63,740 nt of DNA from a virus. The stretch covers positions 1 to 63,740 of IMG/VR virus record IMGVR_UViG_3300033571_013671. The stretch is one strand, 5' to 3'. The position numbers and the translations under genes were made by a program. Below are positions 28,677 to 36,700 of the stretch, in pieces. How positions within the stretch are numbered: the first letter of the stretch is position 1; the number at the start of each line of letters is the position of its first letter. The notes beneath the pieces were generated by a model. That model did no database searches. It was not told the DNA's origin and saw only the letters and a list, made by a program, of their open reading frames with translations.

Positions 28677-29716
28677 TTTAAACTATTATAATATTTTTTT
28701 TCTTTTTTAATTAATGATAAAAATGGTTGTAAAAAATTTATATACCCTTCTCTTCCTCCCGGTATTGCCATCATTAAACCATCTTCCATCATCATTTTGA
28801 TAACATTTTTTATTTCTCTTCCTTCAGGATCGATTGTTGTTGACATTAAATAATCTAAATCAGATTTAGTGTTTTCGGTTATTAATGGGTTACTTAAATC
28901 TATCAATCTTTCGTTGATTTCATATATTCTTTCTTTTTGTATACCTTTAGTAACTTTATTAACTATATTGTCCAAACTTTTAAGATTATTTTTTCTGTCT
29001 TTTTGTATATCTTCAATTTTACTGATAATATATTCCAATGTCAAAGTTTTTTCTTTAATTTCAGGAAAAAACTTTATTAATGTTTTTTCACTTATACCTG
29101 TAATACCTTTTATATTATCACTTGTATCTCCAGAAATAATTTTTATTAATTTTAAATTAGAATAATGGTGATTAAAATATTCAGAGTAATTATCCTTTGT
29201 GATTATCTTTTTTAAATTTATTAAATAGATACCTACTCTATCACCAATAAGTTGACACATATCTCTATCATTAGTCATTATAACAACTTTTTCATCCTCT
29301 GAAATGTTTTTAATATAATAACCAATTAAATCATCTGCCTCAACTATATCATCACTATATTGTCTTATGAATAATTCCTCACAATAAAATTTGACTCTTT
29401 CTTTTTGTAGAAATAATTCTATCTCAGAAGGTGGTTTATCGACATAAAAATCTTTATCTCTATTAGATTTATAATCTTTATATAATTCATATCTGATTCT
29501 ACCACTAAATTGTCCATCCCAAAAAACATAAACCTTATCAAATTTGTATTCGTTAACCATTTTCCTAATCATAGTTAGGAATTGAAAAATACCGCCTATA
29601 TGAGTATCTTTATAGTAAAGATCTTTAGCCCCATGATAGGCGGTTTTTATCAACGAATCACCATCAACAATTAAAGTTTTTTGAAATGTTTTATTCTTTC
29701 TATTAGGAATTTTCAC
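28673..29716 (-). CDS. 5'-3' exonuclease of FEN/RNase H family, 347 aa
   Basis: Removes RNA primers and flaps during lagging-strand synthesis, as T4 RNase H does. Acidic metal-binding residues occur in family order: D18 and D20 in LIVDGDSLI, D67 in VFWDGQF, E126/D128/D129 in VEADDL, D150 and D152 in MTNDRD, and D197/D200 in GDTSDN. GITGISEKTLIKFF (about 204-217) is the helix-hairpin-helix-like turn. The size agrees with T4 RNase H (305) plus a C-terminal tail. It is encoded 25 bases after uvsX-like and overlaps the next gene by 4 bases. A small 6-bp hairpin lies just before the start. Confidence 0.87.
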   Translation of the reverse strand: MKIPNRKNKTFQKTLIVDGDSLIKTAYHGAKDLYYKDTHIGGIFQFLTMIRKMVNEYKFDKVYVFWDGQFSGRIRYELYKDYKSNRDKDFYVDKPPSEIELFLQKERVKFYCEELFIRQYSDDIVEADDLIGYYIKNISEDEKVVIMTNDRDMCQLIGDRVGIYLINLKKIITKDNYSEYFNHHYSNLKLIKIISGDTSDNIKGITGISEKTLIKFFPEIKEKTLTLEYIISKIEDIQKDRKNNLKSLDNIVNKVTKGIQKERIYEINERLIDLSNPLITENTKSDLDYLMSTTIDPEGREIKNVIKMMMEDGLMMAIPGGREGYINFLQPFLSLIKKEKKYYNSLK

Positions 29717-29717
29717 A

Positions 29718-29735
29718 AACCATCATTTAATGGTT
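29718..29735 (-). other. Small hairpin just upstream of exonuclease start
   Basis: AACCAT-CATTTA-ATGGTT gives a 6-bp stem that ends one base before the exonuclease ATG. It could hinder ribosome entry or be chance in AT-rich DNA. Confidence 0.3.
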
Positions 29736-29741
29736 AAACAA

Positions 29742-30791
29742 TCAATCATCTGAATAATCAACGGGTGACTCAATGAAGTTTTCTTCTACTACTTCAAAAT
29801 TTGAATCTCCTTCAAACCCACCAAAAACTTCTGCCCAATAATCTTTATTTTCAGATTTATAATCGTCTATAGATTTTTTATCATCTTCAATAAATCCATG
29901 TGTTGTAGCTAAAATTTTATTATCCGCATACCCTAAACCATTCATATGGTTTTTATGGATACCAACTTTTGTTCTTATTGCGAAGTTTACTTTTCTACCT
30001 TTATTAGTGGCAGATAATTTTGAAACTCCAGAACTTTTTTGATTACCAAATAAGAATACTAAAGCACAAGATAGGTAAATTGAGTTACCACCTTTTGGTT
30101 GTATTGTAGGTTGTCCAAATGGATTATCGGGTAATGCAACCCAAGGTTGGTTTACAAAAATCATAGTATTAGTGTAAGGAAAACTTTCTTTACGAGATGA
30201 AGTAATTCTTTGGGCTAATCCCATACCCCATTTTTCTGAAATTACTCTAGCGGTATGTTGATTTCCTCCTTTTCCTTCAAAACTCATTTGACAAGGTATT
30301 GTCCCTATTGAGTCCCATAAAAATACTATATCATAAGGTATTTCACCATTTTTTTGTGCATCTAAAATTTCTGTACAATATTCAAATGCTTGCTCAATAT
30401 AATCAAAACCTAATTTATATAACAGAAAACCGTCCCAATATGCACTAACTTCACCTGTTTTTTCGTCTACTTCTTCAATGTATTCAGTCTCTAAACCCAT
30501 TTGTTTAGCATGTTCAAAACTAAATTTTTGTTCTGTTATAATAAAAACAGGTAATACGTTCTTCTTTTGAGCGTCAACTGCAGTTTTAATAAGTGCAGTT
30601 GTTTTTCCAGTATCAGAGTGTCCTAAAAGCATATTAATCTGACCCATAGCAGGACCTGGTAATCCTGTAGACTTTTGGAAAGCCTCCCCTAGATCAAAAT
30701 ACTTTTGTTCTTTGTATTTATCACTAGAGGAAAACTTTTTTCTAATTGATGAAAAATCAGAAGCTTTTTTCTTTAAAGGTGTTTTTGCCAT
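29742..30791 (-). CDS. uvsX: UvsX/RecA-like recombinase, 349 aa
   Basis: Strand-exchange ATPase for recombination-dependent replication and repair. Walker A is GHSDTGKT (57-64), Walker B is IVFLWDS (about 154-160), and the L2/Gln-Asn region reads FVNQPWVALPDNPFGQPTIQ followed by KGGNSIYLS. Length (349) is between T4 UvsX (391) and RecA (350). The C-terminus is acidic (SPVDYSDD), as usual in this family, which tunes DNA binding. It is 8 bases after the SSB gene, matching the tight functional link between gp32 and UvsX in T4. Confidence 0.9.
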   Translation of the reverse strand: MAKTPLKKKASDFSSIRKKFSSSDKYKEQKYFDLGEAFQKSTGLPGPAMGQINMLLGHSDTGKTTALIKTAVDAQKKNVLPVFIITEQKFSFEHAKQMGLETEYIEEVDEKTGEVSAYWDGFLLYKLGFDYIEQAFEYCTEILDAQKNGEIPYDIVFLWDSIGTIPCQMSFEGKGGNQHTARVISEKWGMGLAQRITSSRKESFPYTNTMIFVNQPWVALPDNPFGQPTIQPKGGNSIYLSCALVFLFGNQKSSGVSKLSATNKGRKVNFAIRTKVGIHKNHMNGLGYADNKILATTHGFIEDDKKSIDDYKSENKDYWAEVFGGFEGDSNFEVVEENFIESPVDYSDD

Positions 30792-30799
30792 ATTATAAA

Positions 30800-31705
30800 T
30801 TAAAATGGTAATTCATCATCCTCTTCATCCAAACTAGTAGATTCAAATTCATCATCCTCATCTTCTGGTTCGTTAATAGATTCATTTTTTGTAGACTTAA
30901 ATGATTCTGATTTCATCATATTTATTTCTTCAGACAAAGATGCAGTTTCTTTTTCTTCTTTATCTTCTTCAGCCACAAATTTACTTTGTTCAGAATCCCA
31001 AATAGGTGTTTTATTTGTTGCAACAATTTCTAAATACTCCTGACTCTTTTTAGAATAAACATCTCTATGTGTTTCTTCATTATTAAACCATTCATTAGCC
31101 TTTTCTTTATCTGTTGTTAAAATAGATGTATCATCAGCCATAATAGAATTAACTACACTATAACCTTTATCATTCCTTCCTGTGGTAATAAGGATATCTC
31201 TACCTTCTCTAGGATCAGTAATATCACCTTTTAATTTAAATAATGGAATGATTTTATCCATTATACCGTCACCAGTATATTTATGTTTAAATCTCCAAAA
31301 TTTAACACCATCTTCCTCATTCTCTCTGTCAATACCTTTAACAACATAGAATTTTCTAGCAACAAATTCTTTAGCTAATTTTTTAGCTCTTTCAGAACCA
31401 TCTTCATATAAAGCGTCTTTTGCTTCACATAGAGGACAATGTTCTCCATCGTTTAAATGGTTACAGTAAATTTTTTCCCATTTACCGTTAACCTGTTTTT
31501 CGTGATAATACACCTCAGTAAAGGGGCTACCACCATTTTTGTTAGGTAAAATTCTAAACCTTTTGGTTTGATTTTTAACTCCTTTCGGAAGTTTTTCGCT
31601 AAAATACTTTTTAAGTCTGTCTTCATTAGACAACTTAGTTGTACTTTTTTTTACTTCAGTATTTTTTTCATACTGAGATAAAATCGCATCTAAAGTTTTA
31701 CTCAT
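30800..31705 (-). CDS. Single-stranded DNA-binding protein, gp32-like, 301 aa
   Basis: 301 residues, the same length as T4 gp32. An N-terminal basic segment (1-50) is followed by the OB-fold. The zinc site is visible as YCNHLNDGEHCPLCEAK, with C81, H89, C90 and C93 as candidate ligands. The last 45 residues are strongly acidic and end in EEDDELPF, the expected protein-interaction tail. It coats ssDNA at the fork and recruits UvsX and helicase. The gene is first in a transcript that starts at a strong sigma70-like promoter just downstream of a terminator. Confidence 0.9.
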   Translation of the reverse strand: MSKTLDAILSQYEKNTEVKKSTTKLSNEDRLKKYFSEKLPKGVKNQTKRFRILPNKNGGSPFTEVYYHEKQVNGKWEKIYCNHLNDGEHCPLCEAKDALYEDGSERAKKLAKEFVARKFYVVKGIDRENEEDGVKFWRFKHKYTGDGIMDKIIPLFKLKGDITDPREGRDILITTGRNDKGYSVVNSIMADDTSILTTDKEKANEWFNNEETHRDVYSKKSQEYLEIVATNKTPIWDSEQSKFVAEEDKEEKETASLSEEINMMKSESFKSTKNESINEPEDEDDEFESTSLDEEDDELPF

Positions 31706-31735
31706 TTTTTATTTTTTTTAAGTTAATAATACACA

Positions 31736-31764
31736 ATTATAAGTATTTTTTACTTAAAAGTCAA
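31736..31764 (-). promoter_or_regulatory. Strong sigma70-like promoter for the gp32/uvsX replication operon
   Basis: On the minus strand TTGACT (31764-31759), 17 bp, then TATAAT (31741-31736). The start would be about 20-30 nt before ATG 31705. It is placed right after a terminator that ends the preceding transcript. Confidence 0.7.
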
Positions 31765-31782
31765 TATAGGTAATAAAAAAAA

Positions 31783-31801
31783 CCCCACTTTGTTAGTGAG
31801 G
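31783..31801 (-). terminator. Rho-independent terminator after the 237-aa gene
   Basis: Minus strand CCTCACT-AACAA-AGTGGGG, with one G-U pair, is followed by eight or more T. It insulates the SSB promoter from the upstream structural transcript. The plus-strand version has a C-A mismatch, so it works leftward. Confidence 0.8.
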
Positions 31802-31826
31802 CTTCTTTTAAATATTTTTTTATATT

Positions 31827-32540
31827 TTATTCTTTTTCATTAGGATCATTAAAAGATGCCCTTATTTGTTTAGCGTCAAAATTTTCCACATCACTTTGTC
31901 TTAAAATATATTCTTCGTCACTATCTTCTTTAGCCTCATAACCTTCTTTATCATCCCAAAAATCTGTTAATTTAACGCTATATGGGAAAGAACTTAAAGA
32001 TCTCATTTCTAATCTTTCAACAGGGGTTGGGTTTCTTCTTTCTATTTCTTTTTCTAAACCTTCAATCTTATTGATAACTTTATCCATACCAGAAACTTGA
32101 TTTTCTAATTCAGATAATTTAGATAATAATTCATCCATCTTTGAACTTACACCATCTACAGAAGTTTTGGTAGCCTCAGTATTATCAACAATATCAGTTA
32201 CATCAACTTCAACCGTATCTTCATCACTAGTTTCAGTATCCGCAAATTCGTCTTCAATTTCTACATCCTCTTCTGTATCAGTCGTATCTGTTTCTGTAGA
32301 ACCAGTAGTAGATGTTTCTGTACCACCAGTTGTCGGAGCTTGTCCTCCACCTTCTTCTTCACCACCTAAATCCATAAAAGGATCATCACCTGCTGGATCT
32401 TGTTCAGTTAAAAAAGAATCATCTAATAATAAATCACCGTTTAAATCTTTTTCTTTTTTTTCTTCAGGTACATAAAAAGTATATTCTAAAAGTTGTTTAT
32501 ACCTTTTTAAGTCTTTTTCTATAAGTGTTTTTTTGTTCAT
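31827..32540 (-). CDS. Acidic coiled-coil virion-type protein, 237 aa
   Basis: The N-terminus is MNKKTLIEKDLKRYKQLLEY, basic and amphipathic with LLE, a weak member of the tag family. Residues about 45-115 are a low-complexity Thr/Glu/Asp/Gly linker. A coiled coil follows (SSKMDELLSKLSELENQV and on to about 165), then VERLEMRSLSSFPYS, a block I associate with conserved marine-phage proteins of unknown function. The tail is acidic. It is the last gene before a terminator and upstream of the SSB operon. Its features resemble a scaffold or core-type protein, but this is inference. Confidence 0.6.
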   Translation of the reverse strand: MNKKTLIEKDLKRYKQLLEYTFYVPEEKKEKDLNGDLLLDDSFLTEQDPAGDDPFMDLGGEEEGGGQAPTTGGTETSTTGSTETDTTDTEEDVEIEDEFADTETSDEDTVEVDVTDIVDNTEATKTSVDGVSSKMDELLSKLSELENQVSGMDKVINKIEGLEKEIERRNPTPVERLEMRSLSSFPYSVKLTDFWDDKEGYEAKEDSDEEYILRQSDVENFDAKQIRASFNDPNEKE

Positions 32541-32546
32541 AATTTT

Positions 32547-32735
32547 TTACATTAAAAGTTGTCTACCGTCATTAGTTTTATAAACTTTGTTTACTCTTTC
32601 AACAATTTCTTTTCCATCGTTAATTAAACATTCATCACCTACACATTCTTCTTTTTTTGAATTTGTATTCGTTAAGAATTCATCTAATTTGTTTTCTAAA
32701 CTTTCTTTACTTTTTTTATCGTTAAAATCTTTCAT
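32547..32735 (-). CDS. Conserved small protein, 62 aa, unknown
   Basis: A charged protein with one Cys pair (CVGDEC) and an end reading VYKTNDGRQLLM. The first half is predicted helical. It lies 6 bases upstream of the 237-residue gene, with which it is probably co-translated. An ATATTTAT element is at 32753-32761, 17 nt before the ATG. No function can be assigned. Confidence 0.5.
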   Translation of the reverse strand: MKDFNDKKSKESLENKLDEFLTNTNSKKEECVGDECLINDGKEIVERVNKVYKTNDGRQLLM

Positions 32736-32767
32736 AATCTTTTATTTTATTAATAAATATCTTATTT

Positions 32768-33178
32768 TCAAGAAAAATCTTTTTCAATATCTATAATTTT
32801 TAATTCATCGTTTTTGATGATTATAATTTTATTCTGATAATTATCCCAATTAATTTTATATTCTATGTAATTAAAATTACCTTGTTCTACACCATTTAAA
32901 CTATCAATTAATTTATTTAACGCGTTAATAGTATAAAAACATTCACCTTTTTTATGAACAATTATTGTTGGTGGGTATATAGAAGATAAATCTATTTTTT
33001 TACCTTCTTTTAAACTTATTCTATAAGTTATTATTTTTTTGTTTTCTTCTGAATAACTATATTGAAAAATATTATCTTTTTTAATTTTAAATCTTTTTTC
33101 TAAATAATTAATAAAAGATTGTACTTTATCTAAATAAACAAATGATGCTAATGTTATACTTTTAAATTGTGTTTCCAT
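32768..33178 (-). CDS. Unknown protein, 136 aa
   Basis: An intact frame rich in Lys, Ile, Asn and Tyr. It starts 17 bases inside the end of the preceding gene, which suggests coupling. The composition is alpha/beta with no Cys motif or membrane segment. Very AT-rich codon use may indicate weak selection or relatively fast evolution. Not recognised; it belongs to the small-gene group between the baseplate hub and the replication genes. Confidence 0.5.
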   Translation of the reverse strand: METQFKSITLASFVYLDKVQSFINYLEKRFKIKKDNIFQYSYSEENKKIITYRISLKEGKKIDLSSIYPPTIIVHKKGECFYTINALNKLIDSLNGVEQGNFNYIEYKINWDNYQNKIIIIKNDELKIIDIEKDFS

Positions 33179-33764
33179 TTTTAATAATATACGGGATTAG
33201 TCTTTTTTTATCTTTTATTTTATATAAAAAATCCCTGTATTTATTAAATATCTTAGAATCTACCAAAACACAATTTTTTAAACTTTTTAACCTATTTAAA
33301 ACTTTATCTTTTTTATTTTGGAAATAATTGACGGTATTTAAATCTACCCCAAATAAAATGTTTTCTCCATATATGTAAACCATTTCATTTTCTGTCACAT
33401 ATATTGTCGATTCTTTTAATGATAATATTTTTTTTATTATTTTTTTATTTATATTCTTTTTACCATATAAAAAATCTAAATAAACATACGGTATATTTTC
33501 ACCAAAATTATTATAACAATATTCTTTAAAATTTTCTATATCAACTTCAAAATCCACCTTTCTTTCTTTTTCAGAAAAAGTCCAAAATGTTTTTATATTT
33601 ATATTTTTGTGGAGTATAGAAACTTTATCTCCATACAATAGTTTTACTAAACCCCATCCTATTATAATAGTAGGTAAATCATTATCAACATCTTCAATAT
33701 TATTGAAAATTTTAAATCCGTCTATAACAATATTTTTTTCTGATATTATATTTCCAAAATACAT
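33162..33764 (-). CDS. Unknown protein, 200 aa
   Basis: The start MYFGNIISEKNIVIDGFKIF looks like a beta-alpha fold. LPTIIIGWGLVKLLYGDK follows, then a middle Lys-rich helix. No recognised catalytic motif. A TATATTTG sequence (complement of 33771-33778) ends 6 nt before the ATG. It matches the Bacteroidota -7 element but would give a leaderless message. It overlaps the next gene by 17 bases. Function is unknown. Confidence 0.5.
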   Translation of the reverse strand: MYFGNIISEKNIVIDGFKIFNNIEDVDNDLPTIIIGWGLVKLLYGDKVSILHKNINIKTFWTFSEKERKVDFEVDIENFKEYCYNNFGENIPYVYLDFLYGKKNINKKIIKKILSLKESTIYVTENEMVYIYGENILFGVDLNTVNYFQNKKDKVLNRLKSLKNCVLVDSKIFNKYRDFLYKIKDKKRLIPYIIKNGNTI

Positions 33765-33796
33765 ATTTACAAATATAATAATTTTTTTTTAAAAAG

Positions 33797-36700
33797 TTAA
33801 GGACCTGGATTAAAATAATTAATTAATGGTTGTCCGTTTGAATCTTTAAATGTAGTTAATACCTTCTCAAATGTAGTAAACGCATTTTCTAATCCTTTAG
33901 AACTATATTGTTGACTTAACTCAATACACTTAGAAAATATTGTTGCTGAACCATTACTATTAGTAGAATAAGTATATGCGTTTCCTTTACCACCTGCAAG
34001 TTTTTCTAATGGACCTTCTTTGTCATATATCCAAACATCTATACTAGTGGTTATTGCATTTTCTTCTGTTTTAGAATACGTAAAAGGATCTATTAGTCCA
34101 GCATCTCCGTATAAATCAGCGTATTGTTTTCTACCTATCATATATAAATAACCTCTTGGTCTAAACCTATATGCATCACCCACAAAAATATTATAATACT
34201 TAGTTGTATCAATTAAACTCTTTTCTTCCAAAAGTAATGCTTCTTTTTCTTTAATTAATGCTTCTTTTTCAGTTTTTTCTAAAGGTATTGAATCATTTAA
34301 CGTTGGTAGTATTTTATCAATTTCTTGTTTTCTGTTTTCTATGGTATCGTTTCTAACAAATTCTTTTAATTTGTCGTTACCAGGTATATTATAAGATATA
34401 TCATTTAGAGTACCAGCAGTAAATATAGGTTGGGTTTCTAAATATTTACCAAATCCAGGAGTATTTCCATAATATTTTATTTTATCATAGGCGGGATCAG
34501 ATTTAGGAAATCTTTCTACATATGTTTCTTTATTTTCTACATCCCAAGGCATTTCTTTATTTAAAAAATTTTCTGAATTAGATAACATTGATGATAACAA
34601 CATTGTGACTTGAGCATTTGATTTGACATCAAAAAGTCTAAATTCTGTTTTTATAAAGTCTATTATTTCTCTTAATCTATTATCATCGAACATAGTAACA
34701 CCTAAATTTTTAAAATTATCTATACCACTTTGGTTATCGAAATTTATTTCAAAATTAAATGCATCGTTAGGGTTATTTACACCAATACTATATATAGGAT
34801 TTTTATTATTTAAATTAGTGAACTCTATTTTAGGTGTTTCACTACTTTCATTTAAATCTATATCTAAATCTGCAGTAATTTGTGTTGTAGGGTTTGTAAT
34901 ATATCTAGATTGCCTAACACCTTCAAAACTAGTATCCATTTGGTTTGGAGTTATGGAGTGTGTTACGTTAGTTATAAGATACGCCCCATTAAAAAATGGT
35001 ACGTTTTGTAAATCAAAATACATTAATGGTTGTATATTAGCACAACCCATAGCATCAACTTTACAAGTATATGATCTTGTTTTAAATAATCTTAACAAAT
35101 CTGTACCCACATATGTTTTTTGAGTACCTCCTCTTTTATCTATTAAATTTGATAATGCATTAAAATATTCTCCTGTTTGTCTATGTTCTTGTTGACTTAA
35201 TGAAACATTTTTAAATACCGTTTGATTTTGTGCCCCAAAAGCAACTCTAAAAGCAACTAAAGAACTTTCATCTAAATCTATATTACCATCCTGATCAATT
35301 ATTTTTTTATTTTCATCTACTAAATCTGGTGGTATATCACCCGTAGTTAAACTAAATCCATCGTTTTTAAAGTAATAATTACTCCTTTCACCTATATCTA
35401 AAACTTCTGATGCCCCACCAACGTATATACAACAAAAAATAGGTCCAGTTGAATCGTTGTTCTGCAATGTAGTTTGTGGTTGAAATATTTTAGCCACTTC
35501 TGTAGCACTTTTAAAATTGATATATGTTGGTAGTATCTGAAATAAAAAGTTACTATCCCTCAGTAATTTAGTTATGAAAAAATAAACACTAGTATTTAAA
35601 TTACTACCTAATGTTAAAAAACTTTTTAAATTAAATGTTGCCTCATCACCTATAAATCTCCAACCCCTATCTATAAATCTAAAATAATCTATTAAATTTT
35701 TACTATTAGGGTCACCACATATATTAAAAGATTTTTTATCTGCACCAACCCATTTATTTGCAATATTTTTAAAATAATTATATAATTCTAATTTTATTGC
35801 ATTAGTACTTTTATTATCACTTTTTTGTTCTTCATTATTTTCTTTTTTCCCATTTTCATTATCCTCACCTACATTATCAAACTTTTGTTTAAAAGCATTA
35901 ACATAACTTAATAAATCATTTTTAAAAACTATAAGACCTTTATTATTTTTATAAGTATTAATTTTAACTTTATCAAAAATTAATGGATTAATTAAAATTA
36001 AACTAGTGGTTTCTTTTATTTTATTAAAGATTGATGACGCACCTAATTTTTTATCATTTTCACTTATTAAAGTTGATTTTTCATTGCTATATACATAAAA
36101 AGAAACATTTCTTTCAAAAAATCCTGAATACGAATTATTAAAATTTTCTGAGTCAACCCAATTCTTAAAATTTTTTATTAATTTATCTTTTACTGTTATC
36201 GGTAAATTAATTAATTCATCTTCTAATAGTTCTGTTGGTATCTTATCGACAGATACTTTATTTTTTTTAATACTATACCCTATTCTATTTAAATAAGAAT
36301 TATAATCAGTTTTAAATTTACTATAATTAATAGTAGTCGTATTGAATTTTAATGGGTCAGATCCAGATAAACTAGTTTCATATCTCCATAACAATCCACC
36401 AATATAATAAATATATAACTTAGGCATATTAATTACTCTAGCACCACTCTTGTCATTATTAGGGAAAACTGCATCTAAAAAACTTTCTTTAAAATTTCTA
36501 AATGGGAATGTGGATAACAATAACAATGCTCTAGCATAATTAGAAGTTTGTTCTTTATATAAATTTGACTCTACCATTATATCACCATATTCGGTTTTAC
36601 CAGTATCATTAAATTTAAAATAAGTTTGGTTAATAAAATCACCATTGTAAGTACCGCCACTACCATTAAAATCTTTTAAAGTACCACTAGATAAAGATTT

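Noticed and set aside
32167-32475. Rightward Ser/Val-rich ORF opposite the acidic 237-residue gene
   Set aside because: It mirrors the Thr/Glu/Asp-rich coding repeats of the minus-strand gene and has no promoter or conserved motif.
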